Shown here: positions 44,714 to 53,139 of the stretch, one piece after another | Layout of the letters: every line of letters begins with the position of its first letter | How positions within the stretch are numbered: the first letter of the stretch is position 1 | Assembly: GCA_948566455.1 (NCBI GenBank) | Contig: CAOYQO010000018.1 | Coordinates: 3,960-67,959 of the forward strand | Reading direction: 5' to 3' | Length of the DNA stretch: 64,000 nt | Source of the DNA: an uncultured Phocaeicola sp. | Lineage (GTDB): Bacteria > Bacteroidota > Bacteroidia > Bacteroidales > Bacteroidaceae | Program-made: the position numbers and the translations under genes | The notes under the pieces: generated by a model | The model's input: the letters and a program-made list of their open reading frames with translations, nothing else | What the model was told of the DNA's origin: nothing | Database searches by the model: none

Positions 44714-44979
44714 ACACTTTTCTTTGAATAGTTGTTCACGTAACTTCTTTTTTTTCACCAATCATAAAAAAAACTCCGTCAATTCATATTGGTAGAGCTT
44801 TCATTTATTTTATTCCTCATTCTTTTTCCATTCACCCGATAATTCCGGGGTATATAGTTGACGCGAAAGCGGAAAGCGGATTGAAAATCCTGCTACTCGG
44901 GAGACGGCGGATGACACATCCGCGTTCGGTATTAAAGTTGAAGAAGGACGATGCGGATTAAACGGCAACCGCGTACTTT

Positions 44980-45101
44980 CTTGCAAACTTGCAGGGGGCT
45001 CTCACACCCACACACACGTATATGCGTACTTATATAAATACGCGCGATTTTATTGTACGTGCGTACGTGTGTGGGTGTGAGAGCCCCTGCAAGTTTGCAA
45101 G
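44980..45101. repeat. Very long inverted repeat rich in CACA and GTGT
   Basis: The left arm (44980-45028, starting CTTGCAAACTTGCAGGGG, then CTCTCACACCCACACACA) is matched by the right arm (45056-45101), with one extra G and a few differences towards the loop. About 46 bp can pair around a 27-base loop. Downstream, TTTGCAAGTTTT and GAGAGCCCCTG recur, so part of the right arm is duplicated. Confidence 0.8.
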
Positions 45102-45130
45102 TTTTGCAAGTTTTGAGAGCCCCTGTTTTT

Positions 45131-45167
45131 TTTCCCTATTGGGAAAAAATATTTTTCCAATAGGGAA
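45131..45167. repeat. Pair of TTTCCC-N4-GGGAAA palindromes
   Basis: TTTCCCTATTGGGAAA (45131-45146) and TTTTCCAATAGGGAA (45153-45167) have centres 22 bp apart and can also pair with each other. A similar pair lies at 58641-58677 upstream of ruvX. This could be an operator for a shared regulator, or a dispersed repeat. Confidence 0.5.
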
Positions 45168-45250
45168 GTTATTTTCTGTCTTCTGACGAGCGTTACCAGC
45201 GTTTAATCTAATTTAACTATAAGAGTAATGTTCGGATTGATTGTTCCGCG

Positions 45251-45258
45251 TACATTTG
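45251..45258 (+). promoter_or_regulatory. Candidate -7 box of the lipocalin-like gene
   Basis: TACATTTG matches TAnnTTTG, 25 bases before the ATG at 45284. Confidence 0.6.
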
Positions 45259-45283
45259 TCCTGTTATTCGGAATATTGGCTAC

Positions 45284-45694
45284 ATGAAGATACGGAAAAG
45301 AAAGATGTTTCTGGCTGTCGGGCTGGTGATGCTTGTACTGGCAGCTTGCAGTAACGTTGACGGTGATTTGGATGCTAAGTGGCAACTTAGGCAATATCAA
45401 TATGCCGATGGTTCCATGAAACGGCAGGATAGCATTTTCTATAATTTTCAGAAAGGCAGCTTTTCTGCCATCTGTTTGTTGAAAAATGGTAGCTATCAAA
45501 CGTTTTTTGGGAATTATTCTTTGAAAGGAGATAAAATTTCTATTATTTTGCTGCCTGAAAGTATGGATGACGAAAATTATGCGTTCTATATAGGGTGGGA
45601 AAATGGAGAACGGACGTTTACAATGGAAGAACTGACTTCTTCATCTCTGTGCTTGGAATGTGGGGGCACTCGTTATTTATTCCGTAAATATTGA
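45284..45694 (+). CDS. Lipocalin-like small lipoprotein
   Basis: Protein of 136 residues with a lipoprotein signal (MFLAVGLVMLVLAACSN; lipobox LAAC). The rest alternates beta strands (KWQLRQYQYADGS, RQDSIFYNFQKGSFSAICL, SYQTFFGNYSLKGDKISI) in the pattern of a small lipocalin-like barrel of a kind common in Bacteroides (DUF4847-like). Substrate and function unknown. Followed 50 bases later by the SPOR lipoprotein gene, with which it may share a transcript. Confidence 0.72.
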   Translation: MKIRKRKMFLAVGLVMLVLAACSNVDGDLDAKWQLRQYQYADGSMKRQDSIFYNFQKGSFSAICLLKNGSYQTFFGNYSLKGDKISIILLPESMDDENYAFYIGWENGERTFTMEELTSSSLCLECGGTRYLFRKY

Positions 45695-45744
45695 ATATAA
45701 TTTAAGATATTGAGATGGAAATTATTAATAAAAACAATATGATT

Positions 45745-46251
45745 ATGAAAAAATTAGCAATTTTAGGAATGGGATTGTGTATTGCATTGGCATTCTCTTC
45801 TTGTAAATCGAGTGAAAGCGCTTATAAAAAAGCATATGAAAAGGCAAAACAACAGGAACTGGCAGAAACCCAGACTACTGAACCTGTGGAAGTCGCTCCG
45901 ACAGTTACTGCTCCGGTAGAAGCAAGAGTAGTGGAAAGTACTCCGGTTGCAACTGCAGGTGTACGTCAGGAAAAAGTAGAAGTAATATCCGGTGTAGGTG
46001 GTTTGAAAGATTACAGTGTGGTTTGTGGTAGTTTTGGTGTGAAAGCTAATGCTGAAAACCTGAAAAACTTCCTGGATAATGAAGGTTACAATGCTGTTGT
46101 TGCCTTTAATCCTGATGCAGCTATGTATCGTGTAATTGTCAGTACTTTTAATGACAGAGCTTCTGCTGCCGATGCACGTGATGCTTTCAAGGCTAAATAC
46201 TCAAACCGTAAGGATTTCCAAAGTTCCTGGTTGTTGTATCGCCTTAAATAA
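45745..46251 (+). CDS. SPOR-domain lipoprotein
   Basis: Protein of 168 residues. I chose the ATG at 45745 (MKKLAILGMGLCIALAFSSC), which gives a compact lipoprotein signal; ATGs at 45739 and 45715 are possible but lengthen it. After the lipobox comes a lysine-rich helix (SESAYKKAYEKAKQQ), a Pro/Val/Thr-rich linker, and a C-terminal SPOR domain (about 95-168, YSVVCGSFGVKANAENL, MYRVIVSTF). SPOR domains bind denuded peptidoglycan strands at division sites, so a periplasmic cell-wall role is likely. A terminator follows. Confidence 0.83.
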   Translation: MKKLAILGMGLCIALAFSSCKSSESAYKKAYEKAKQQELAETQTTEPVEVAPTVTAPVEARVVESTPVATAGVRQEKVEVISGVGGLKDYSVVCGSFGVKANAENLKNFLDNEGYNAVVAFNPDAAMYRVIVSTFNDRASAADARDAFKAKYSNRKDFQSSWLLYRLK

Positions 46252-46302
46252 TTTGAATTCTTTTTGGTAATTAATAGAAAGGGAAACTCCTCTTTCGAAA
46301 AC

Positions 46303-46330
46303 GGGGCAGCAACTGTGAAGTTACTGCCCC
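46303..46330 (+). terminator. Terminator after the SPOR gene
   Basis: GGGGCAGCAACT (46303-46314) pairs with AGTTACTGCCCC (46319-46330) with one mismatch, followed by TGTTTATT. Confidence 0.75.
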
Positions 46331-46432
46331 TGTTTATTCGTGTCGATTGTGAAAAGTGCTTATAAATATATCATGTAGTTTAAAAGAAGTTATAAAACAG
46401 TTAATGGAAACTTTTTAAGATGGAAAAGTTTT

Positions 46433-46440
46433 TAATTTTG
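46433..46440 (+). promoter_or_regulatory. -7 box of the sulfonation operon
   Basis: TAATTTTG matches TAnnTTTG, 30 bases before the cysQ start. A T-rich stretch (CTTTTTAAG) is at the expected -33 position. Confidence 0.65.
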
Positions 46441-46469
46441 CATCTTACATCTAAGTATAGATACCATAT

Positions 46470-47291
46470 ATGGAACAACGATATATTTTAAGTGCGATAG
46501 ATGCAGCTTTGCAGGCCGGGGCGGACATACTTTCCATCTATAACGATCCGGCATCTGACTTTAAAATAGAGAGAAAAGCGGATAACTCTCCTTTAACAAT
46601 AGCCGACCGTAAGGCGCATGAGACCATTATCGGTTTTCTATGTCATACTCCTTTTCCTGTTCTGAGTGAAGAAGGCAAACATTTGCCTTATGCGGAACGT
46701 TCCGCATGGGATGCTTTGTGGATTGTAGACCCGCTGGACGGTACTAAGGAGTTTATCAAGCGGAACGGGGAGTTTACTGTGAATATAGCATGGGTTCATC
46801 ATTCTGTACCTGTAGCGGGGGTTATCTATCTCCCGGTGAAACAGGAACTTTATTTTGCGGAAGAACGGCTCGGTGCATATAAGTTGTCCGGTATAACTTC
46901 ACGTGAAGGCGCTCCGTTGGATGAATTGATGTCAGCTGCCACCCGTCTGCCGGTGATGTCTGAAAGAGACCGGTTTGTGATGGTTGCTTCACGTTCTCAT
47001 CTGACACCGGAAACAGAAGCTTACATTGAAGAAATGAAACGCTTGCATTCGGATGTGGAACTCGTGTCCAGTGGCAGTTCCATCAAAATCTGCCTTGTTG
47101 CCGAGGGGAAAGCTGATGTGTATCCCCGGTTTGCACCTACAATGGAATGGGATACGGCAGCAGGACATGCCATTGCACGTGCCGCCGGAATGGAAATTTA
47201 TCAGGCAGGAAAAGAAGAACCGCTGCGTTATAATAAAGAAGATTTATTGAATCCTTGGTTTGTGGTTGAACACAGACGAATGAAAATTTAA
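46470..47291 (+). CDS. cysQ: 3'(2'),5'-bisphosphate nucleotidase (PAP phosphatase)
   Basis: Inositol-monophosphatase-fold enzyme of 273 residues that hydrolyses 3'-phosphoadenosine 5'-phosphate (PAP) to AMP. Metal-binding signatures: LSEEG (Glu at about 67), WIVDPLDGTKEF (84-95) and PTMEWDTAAGHAI near the C-terminus. PAP is the by-product of sulfotransferases and is toxic when it accumulates, so its place as first gene of an operon ending in a sulfotransferase makes sense: it recycles the spent donor. The family is secure. Confidence 0.93.
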   Translation: MEQRYILSAIDAALQAGADILSIYNDPASDFKIERKADNSPLTIADRKAHETIIGFLCHTPFPVLSEEGKHLPYAERSAWDALWIVDPLDGTKEFIKRNGEFTVNIAWVHHSVPVAGVIYLPVKQELYFAEERLGAYKLSGITSREGAPLDELMSAATRLPVMSERDRFVMVASRSHLTPETEAYIEEMKRLHSDVELVSSGSSIKICLVAEGKADVYPRFAPTMEWDTAAGHAIARAAGMEIYQAGKEEPLRYNKEDLLNPWFVVEHRRMKI

Positions 47292-47309
47292 TAAAATACA
47301 GTACAATAT

Positions 47310-48863
47310 ATGACATTTGAGATAATATTCGTGCTTTTAGGACTTTTGGGCATGGTTGTTGCATTAGTGTTGGACAAAATGCGTCCAGGAATGGTATTGT
47401 TTTCCGTTGTAGTCTTGTTCTTATGTGCAGGTATTCTGAGCCCTAAAGAAATGTTGGAGGGGTTCAGTAATAAAGGAATGATTACCGTAGCCATGTTGTT
47501 TTTGGTTAGCGAAGGTATTCGTCAGTCGGGAGCATTGGGACAAGTAATCAAGAAGCTACTTCCTATGGGAAAAACAACTGTATTTAAGGCCCAGTTGCGC
47601 ATGCTCCCCACTATCTCTTTTATATCTGCTTTTCTTAATAATACTCCAGTTGTTGTCATATTTGCCCCGATTATAAAACGTTGGGCTGAATCGGTAAAAT
47701 TACCGGCTACTAAGTTTCTGATACCTCTTTCGTATGTGACAATTTTGGGTGGTATCTGTACTTTAATTGGAACTTCTACCAATCTAGTGGTACATGGCAT
47801 GATATTAGAGGCTGGCTATGAAGGATTCACCATGTTTGAGTTGGGCAAAGTCGGTATTTTCATTGCTATTGCAGGTATTATTTATTTGTTTCTGTTCTCT
47901 TCCAAACTTTTGCCTGATGTTCGTACGGATGCGGTAAAACTGGATGACGACCAGGAGGAGGATAGTAGTTTGCATCGGGTTGAAGCAGTGCTTGGTCCCC
48001 GTTTTCCGGGTATCAACAAGAAACTGGGTGAGTTTAATTTTAAACGTCACTATGGTGCTGCTGTTAAGGAAATCAAGCGAAGCGGACAGAGCATTACGGA
48101 GAATTTGGATAATGAAGTCTTGCGCGATGGCGATACGCTGGTGGTGATGGCAGATGATTCTTTCGTTCAGACTTGGGGAGAATCCTCAGTGTTCGTTCTG
48201 TTGGCTAATGGTAAAGACAACGAGCCGGTTCCCGGAAAAGGAAAACGTTGGTTTGCTCTTATCTTGCTGATATTAATGATTGCCGGAGCTACAGTAGGGG
48301 AGTTACCGGTTGTGAAAGAAGCATTCCCGGATATTAAGCTGGATATGTTTTTCTTTGTTTCCGTGACTACTATTATTATGGCATGGACAAAAATCTTCCC
48401 GGCGCGTAAATATACCAAATACATTTCTTGGGATATTCTGATAACCATTGCCTGTGCTTTTGCCATTAGTAAAGCGATGGTGAATTCTGGTGTGGCAGAT
48501 GTGGTGGCAAGTTATATCATCGGTCTGACTGAACATTACGGACCGCAGGTGTTATTGGCTGCCGTGTTTATTATCACGAACTTATTTACTGAGTTAATCA
48601 CAAATAATGCTGCTGCAGCATTGGCTTTCCCGTTGGCACTTTCCATTTCTTCGCAGATGGGCGTTAGTCCTATGCCTTTCTTTGTGGTAATTTGTATGGC
48701 TGCATCTGCCAGTTTCTCCACACCGATCGGATACCAGACAAATCTGATCGTGCAAGGTATAGGAAACTATAAGTTTACTGATTTCGTTCGCATTGGTTTG
48801 CCGTTGAATATTATAGCATTCTTGATATCCATATTCCTGATTCCATTAATTTGGCCCTTTTAA
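47310..48863 (+). CDS. SLC13/DASS-type anion transporter with RCK_C domain, probable sulfate permease
   Basis: Inner-membrane protein of 517 residues with about 11-12 hydrophobic helices and a soluble central insert. Transporter repeats are seen as ISAFLNNTPVVVIFAPII and TELITNNAAAALAFPLAL, both with the Asn-Asn/Thr signature of sodium-anion symporters, and IGTSTNLVVHGM and PIGYQTNLIVQGIG. Residues 210-295 (VEAVLGPRFPGINKKLGEFNF and DNEVLRDGDTLVVMADD) form a TrkA-C (RCK_C) domain. Such proteins act as sulfate permeases in several bacteria. Lying between cysQ and cysC, it most likely imports sulfate for PAPS synthesis. Confidence 0.85.
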   Translation: MTFEIIFVLLGLLGMVVALVLDKMRPGMVLFSVVVLFLCAGILSPKEMLEGFSNKGMITVAMLFLVSEGIRQSGALGQVIKKLLPMGKTTVFKAQLRMLPTISFISAFLNNTPVVVIFAPIIKRWAESVKLPATKFLIPLSYVTILGGICTLIGTSTNLVVHGMILEAGYEGFTMFELGKVGIFIAIAGIIYLFLFSSKLLPDVRTDAVKLDDDQEEDSSLHRVEAVLGPRFPGINKKLGEFNFKRHYGAAVKEIKRSGQSITENLDNEVLRDGDTLVVMADDSFVQTWGESSVFVLLANGKDNEPVPGKGKRWFALILLILMIAGATVGELPVVKEAFPDIKLDMFFFVSVTTIIMAWTKIFPARKYTKYISWDILITIACAFAISKAMVNSGVADVVASYIIGLTEHYGPQVLLAAVFIITNLFTELITNNAAAALAFPLALSISSQMGVSPMPFFVVICMAASASFSTPIGYQTNLIVQGIGNYKFTDFVRIGLPLNIIAFLISIFLIPLIWPF

Positions 48864-48871
48864 TTTAGATT

Positions 48872-49477
48872 ATGACAGATAATAATATATATCCGATTTT
48901 TGATCGGATGTTGTCGAGACAAGATAAAGAAGAGCTCCTTGGACAACATAGTATGATGATATGGTTTACCGGATTGAGCGGTTCCGGTAAGAGTACAATA
49001 GCTATTGCTTTGGAACGTGAATTGCACAAACGCGGTTTGCTGTGCCGTATTCTAGACGGAGATAATATCCGTAGCGGCATTAATAATAATTTGGGCTTTA
49101 CCGAAGCCGACCGTGTGGAAAATATCCGTCGTATAGCGGAAGTCTCTAAACTTTTTATTGATACAGGTATTATTACTATTGCTGCATTTATAAGTCCTAA
49201 CAATGACATTCGCGAAATGGCTGCCAATATCATTGGTCAGGAAAATTTTCTTGAAGTCTACGTTAGTACTCCTCTGGCCGAGTGTGAGCGCAGGGACGTG
49301 AAAGGCTTGTACGCCAAGGCACGCCGGGGAGAGATTCAGAATTTTACCGGTATTTCTGCTCCGTTTGAGGCTCCTGCCCACCCGGCTTTGACTTTAGACA
49401 CTTCAGTGCTCAGTCTGGAAGAGTCAGTCAACAAGTTGCTTGACCTTGTTTTATCAAAGATACAGATTAAAAAGTGA
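48872..49477 (+). CDS. cysC: Adenylylsulfate (APS) kinase
   Basis: Phosphorylates APS to the sulfonate donor PAPS. 201 residues, standard size. P-loop FTGLSGSGKST at 33-42, DGDNIRSGINNNLGFTEADRVENIRR as the APS-binding region, and LAECERRDVKGLYAKARRGEIQNFTGI as the lid. Eight bases after the permease gene and ten before cysD. APS kinase is needed only where PAPS is made, which ties the whole operon to sulfonation or to PAPS-dependent reduction; no PAPS reductase gene is nearby. Confidence 0.95.
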   Translation: MTDNNIYPIFDRMLSRQDKEELLGQHSMMIWFTGLSGSGKSTIAIALERELHKRGLLCRILDGDNIRSGINNNLGFTEADRVENIRRIAEVSKLFIDTGIITIAAFISPNNDIREMAANIIGQENFLEVYVSTPLAECERRDVKGLYAKARRGEIQNFTGISAPFEAPAHPALTLDTSVLSLEESVNKLLDLVLSKIQIKK

Positions 49478-49487
49478 TTATATAAAA

Positions 49488-50396
49488 ATGGAAGAATATA
49501 AATTAAGCCATCTGAAAGAGCTCGAAGCAGAGTCTATTCATATTATCCGTGAAGTGGCTGCAGAATTTGAAAACCCAGTGATGCTTTATAGTATCGGAAA
49601 AGACTCTTCGGTGATGGTTCGCCTTGCTGAAAAGGCCTTTTATCCTGGCAAAGTCCCTTTTCCGTTGATGCATATCGATTCAAAATGGAAATTTAAAGAA
49701 ATGATTCAGTTCCGTGACGAATATGCTAAGAAGTATGGGTGGAATCTGATTGTAGAGAGCAATATGGAAGCTTTCCATGCAGGAGTGGGACCATTTACGC
49801 ATGGCAGTAAGGTACATACGGACCTGATGAAGACAAAAGCTCTGCTGAGTGCTTTGGATAAGTATAAGTTTGATGCAGCTTTTGGCGGTGCACGCCGTGA
49901 TGAAGAGAAGTCACGTGCAAAGGAACGTATCTTCTCTTTCCGTGATAAGTTCCACCAGTGGGACCCAAAAAATCAACGTCCTGAATTGTGGGATATTTAT
50001 AACGCCCGGGTACATAAGGGAGAAAGTATTCGTGTGTTCCCTTTGAGCAATTGGACTGAGCTGGACATCTGGCAATATATCCGTTTGGAAAATATTCCTA
50101 TTGTTCCGTTGTATTATGCGAAGGAACGTCCTTGTGTTACGATTGATGGTAATCTGATTATGGCGGATGATGATCGTTTGCCTGAAAAGTATCGGGATCA
50201 GATAGAAATGAAAATGGTCCGTTTCCGTACGTTAGGCTGTTGGCCGCTGACAGGTGCAGTGGAAAGCAATGCCGATACAATTGAAACGATTGTAGAAGAG
50301 ATGATGACCACTACCAAGAGCGAACGTACTACCCGTGTAATCGACTTCGATCAGGAGGCCAGCATGGAGCAGAAAAAACGCGAGGGATACTTTTAG
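49488..50396 (+). CDS. cysD: Sulfate adenylyltransferase subunit 2
   Basis: Small subunit of heterodimeric ATP sulfurylase (302 residues), forming APS from sulfate and ATP. Start at 49488 (MEEYKLSHLKELEAES) agrees with family length; an upstream in-frame start would run back into cysC. PP-loop motif MLYSIGKDSSVMVRLAEKAF, GGARRDEEKSRAKERIFS and FPLSNWTELDIWQYI are characteristic. The GTPase partner CysN follows after an AT-rich 117-base gap. Confidence 0.96.
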   Translation: MEEYKLSHLKELEAESIHIIREVAAEFENPVMLYSIGKDSSVMVRLAEKAFYPGKVPFPLMHIDSKWKFKEMIQFRDEYAKKYGWNLIVESNMEAFHAGVGPFTHGSKVHTDLMKTKALLSALDKYKFDAAFGGARRDEEKSRAKERIFSFRDKFHQWDPKNQRPELWDIYNARVHKGESIRVFPLSNWTELDIWQYIRLENIPIVPLYYAKERPCVTIDGNLIMADDDRLPEKYRDQIEMKMVRFRTLGCWPLTGAVESNADTIETIVEEMMTTTKSERTTRVIDFDQEASMEQKKREGYF

Positions 50397-50513
50397 GAAT
50401 TAAAAATTAAGAATTAAAAATTAAAACCTGAGGATTGGAATCTTAAACCTGACCTTTAAAACTTTAATGCTTAGGTTTACGAAGATAAAGGTGATAATTA
50501 AAAAATAGAAGTG

Positions 50514-51977
50514 ATGGAGAATAACTCTAAACTAAATATCAAGGAGTTTCTGGATAAGGATGAACAGAAAGACTTGCTCCGTTTTCTGACTGCCGGTTCG
50601 GTAGATGATGGAAAATCAACGCTGATCGGACGTTTGTTGTTTGATAGTAAGAAATTGTACGAGGACCAGTTGGATGCATTGGAACGCGATAGCAAACGAA
50701 TGGGAAATGCCGGCGATCATATTGACTATGCGCTGTTGCTGGATGGCCTGAAAGCAGAACGCGAACAGGGTATTACGATTGATGTGGCTTATCGTTATTT
50801 CTCTACCAACAACCGTAAATTTATCATTGCCGATACTCCGGGACATGAACAATATACACGTAATATGATTACGGGCGGTTCCACGGCTAATCTGGCTATT
50901 ATTTTGGTAGATGCCCGTACAGGGGTGATTACACAAACACGTCGTCACTCTTTCCTGGTTTCTTTGTTAGGTATCAAGCATGTGGTGCTTGCTGTCAACA
51001 AGATGGACCTGGTAGATTTTTCAGAGGACCGCTTCAATGAAATAGTTAAGGAATATAAGGAATTTATTGCTCCGTTGAACATTCCGGATGTAACTTGTAT
51101 TCCGCTATCAGCCTTGGATGGTGATAATGTAGTCGTTAAGTCTGAGCGTACTCCGTGGTATGCCGGTATATCCTTGCTCGATTTTCTTGAAACAGTCCAT
51201 ATTGATAATGATCATAATCTGGCAGATTTCCGCTTCCCGGTACAATATGTGTTGCGGCCTAACCTCGATTTTCGTGGCTTCTGTGGTAAAGTAGCTTCAG
51301 GAATTGTGCGTAAAGGTGATGAAGTAGTTGCATTGCCTTCCGGTAAGAAATCACGTATTAAGAGCATTGTTACTTATGATGGTGAACTGGATTATGCTTT
51401 TCCGCCTCAGTCTGTGACTTTGACGCTGGAAGATGAGATAGACGTATCAAGAGGAGAAATGCTGGTACATCCTGATAACTTGCCGGTTGTCGATCGTAAT
51501 TTCGAGGCTATGTTGGTATGGATGGATGAAGAACCGATGGATCTTAATAAATCATTTTTTATTAAACAAACCACTAATCTGAGCCGTTCACGTATCAGTA
51601 ATATCAAGTATAAGGTAGATGTCAATACGATGGAACAACTGTCGGTCGAGAATGGACAATTAACTACTGATAGCTTGCCCATGCAGTTGAATCAGATAGC
51701 GCGTGTTGTGCTGACTACGGCAAAAGAATTATTCTTTGACCCTTATCAAAAGAATAAAGCAACAGGAGCCTTCATTCTGATTGATCCGATAACTAACAAT
51801 ACCAGTGCTGTCGGTATGATTATCGATAGGGTAGAGGATAAAGACATGCATATTTCGGAAGATCTTCCTGTCTTGAATTTACCGAAGCTTGGCATTGCCC
51901 CCGAACACTATGAAATCATAGAGAAAGCAGTGAAAGACTTGGAGCGTCAGGGTATTGAAGTGAAAATCATTAAATAA
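50514..51977 (+). CDS. cysN: Sulfate adenylyltransferase subunit 1 (GTPase)
   Basis: EF-Tu-like GTPase subunit of 487 residues that drives APS formation by GTP hydrolysis. P-loop AGSVDDGKSTLIGRL (27-41), DTPGHEQYTRNM, and NKMDLVDF; beta-barrel domains II and III follow. No APS kinase domain is fused at the C-terminus, consistent with a separate cysC upstream. ATG at 50514 preferred over GTG at 50511. The gap before it holds repeated AATTAAAAATTA stretches but no clear promoter, so it is probably read through from cysD. Confidence 0.96.
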   Translation: MENNSKLNIKEFLDKDEQKDLLRFLTAGSVDDGKSTLIGRLLFDSKKLYEDQLDALERDSKRMGNAGDHIDYALLLDGLKAEREQGITIDVAYRYFSTNNRKFIIADTPGHEQYTRNMITGGSTANLAIILVDARTGVITQTRRHSFLVSLLGIKHVVLAVNKMDLVDFSEDRFNEIVKEYKEFIAPLNIPDVTCIPLSALDGDNVVVKSERTPWYAGISLLDFLETVHIDNDHNLADFRFPVQYVLRPNLDFRGFCGKVASGIVRKGDEVVALPSGKKSRIKSIVTYDGELDYAFPPQSVTLTLEDEIDVSRGEMLVHPDNLPVVDRNFEAMLVWMDEEPMDLNKSFFIKQTTNLSRSRISNIKYKVDVNTMEQLSVENGQLTTDSLPMQLNQIARVVLTTAKELFFDPYQKNKATGAFILIDPITNNTSAVGMIIDRVEDKDMHISEDLPVLNLPKLGIAPEHYEIIEKAVKDLERQGIEVKIIK

Positions 51978-52016
51978 TTTACCATTTGTATCGTAAATTG
52001 TAAAATTGTAAATGAT

Positions 52017-53123
52017 ATGGGTTTACTCGAATTTAATAAACTTCCTATAAATACATTGGTTGGAGCCGATTGGAAGACATTTAATGCTATTACGAAAGGA
52101 CGTGAGATAGATGCAGCATACAAAGGCAAGTACCGCTTGACTAAAGCCGTATGCCGCTTGCTTTCTACTCTGGCTCCTTTACAGAATGGACGTTATGAGA
52201 AGCGACTGGCATCTCAACCTTTGGAACATGATCCGGTATTCATCCTTGGCCATTGGCGTAGTGGAACAACCTTTGTGCATAATGTCTTTTCATGTGATAA
52301 ACATTTTGGTTATAATACTACTTATCAGACCGTATTTCCGCATTTGATGATGTGGGGGCAGCCTTTCTTTAAGAAGAATATGAGTTGGTTGATGCCCGAT
52401 AAGCGTCCTACGGATAATATGGAACTTGCTGTAGACCTGCCGCAGGAGGAAGAGTTTGCACTGGCAAATATGATGCCTTATACTTATTATAATTTCTGGT
52501 TCCTTCCTAAATATCAGCAGGAATATGCAGATAAATATCTGTTGTTTAATGATATCACGGAGAAAGAACTGAAAGTGTTTGAAGAGGTATTTGTCAAGTT
52601 GATTAGGATATCATTGTGGAATACACATGGAACGCAGTTCTTGAGTAAGAACCCGCCGCATACGGGGCGTGTGAAGGAACTTGTTAAGATGTTCCCCAAT
52701 GCGAAGTTTGTTTATCTGATGCGTAATCCTTATACGGTATTTGAGAGTACCCGTAGTTTCTTCACGAATACGATTCAGCCGTTAAAGTTGCAAGACATCA
52801 GTAACGAGGAACTGGAAAATAATATCCTTTCTATTTATGCTAAGTTATACCATAAATATGAGGCGGATAAATCGTGCATCCCTGCCGGGAATCTGATTGA
52901 AGTTAAATTCGAAGATTTTGAGGCTGATGCTATGGGAATGACCGAAAAGATTTATCATGATTTGTCTATTCCCGGATTTGCAGAGGCACGCGGTGACATC
53001 GAGAAGTATGTAGGTGGAAAGAAAGGATATAAGAAGAATAAATATAAATATGATGATCGTACTGTGCAATTGGTACAGGATAACTGGAATTTTGCACTGG
53101 ATCAGTGGAACTATGAACTTTAA
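52017..53123 (+). CDS. PAPS-dependent sulfotransferase (candidate steroid/cholesterol sulfotransferase)
   Basis: Protein of 368 residues without signal peptide, hence cytoplasmic. The 5'-phosphosulfate loop is visible as FILGHWRSGTTFVHNVF (GHWRSGTT at 78-85) and the 3'-phosphate-binding motif as KFVYLMRNPYTVFESTRSFF (Arg236, Ser244). LPQEEEFALANM (141-152) is the acidic motif of the Sulfotransfer_3 group. GKKGYKKNKYKYD near the end may contact the nucleotide. It transfers sulfonate from PAPS made by the upstream genes. Gene order matches the B. thetaiotaomicron BT_0416 locus, reported in 2022 to sulfonate cholesterol and other steroids (from memory). The acceptor here is inferred. Confidence 0.88.
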   Translation: MGLLEFNKLPINTLVGADWKTFNAITKGREIDAAYKGKYRLTKAVCRLLSTLAPLQNGRYEKRLASQPLEHDPVFILGHWRSGTTFVHNVFSCDKHFGYNTTYQTVFPHLMMWGQPFFKKNMSWLMPDKRPTDNMELAVDLPQEEEFALANMMPYTYYNFWFLPKYQQEYADKYLLFNDITEKELKVFEEVFVKLIRISLWNTHGTQFLSKNPPHTGRVKELVKMFPNAKFVYLMRNPYTVFESTRSFFTNTIQPLKLQDISNEELENNILSIYAKLYHKYEADKSCIPAGNLIEVKFEDFEADAMGMTEKIYHDLSIPGFAEARGDIEKYVGGKKGYKKNKYKYDDRTVQLVQDNWNFALDQWNYEL

Positions 53124-53139
53124 TTGAAAGGCTAATGAG

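Larger units (their letters stand above)
44670..45283. other. 614-base divergent intergenic region, no gene seen
   Basis: Between ytxH and the lipocalin-like gene. Contents in order: the ytxH promoter, a small GCGGAT-N5-ATCCGC hairpin (44907-44923), a 120-base inverted repeat (44980-45101), a partial duplication of its right arm (to about 45125), two TTTCCC/GGGAAA palindromes (45131-45167) and the lipocalin promoter. A small RNA cannot be excluded. Confidence 0.7.

Noticed and set aside
44670..45283. Transfer RNA or known riboswitch in the 614-base gap
   Set aside because: No cloverleaf, anticodon arm or recognisable aptamer consensus; the structure is a simple long inverted repeat.
50397..50513. 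Separate promoter or small gene between cysD and cysN
   Set aside because: The gap is AT-rich with repeated AATTAAAAATTA, but no TAnnTTTG box with proper spacing or coding frame was convincing.
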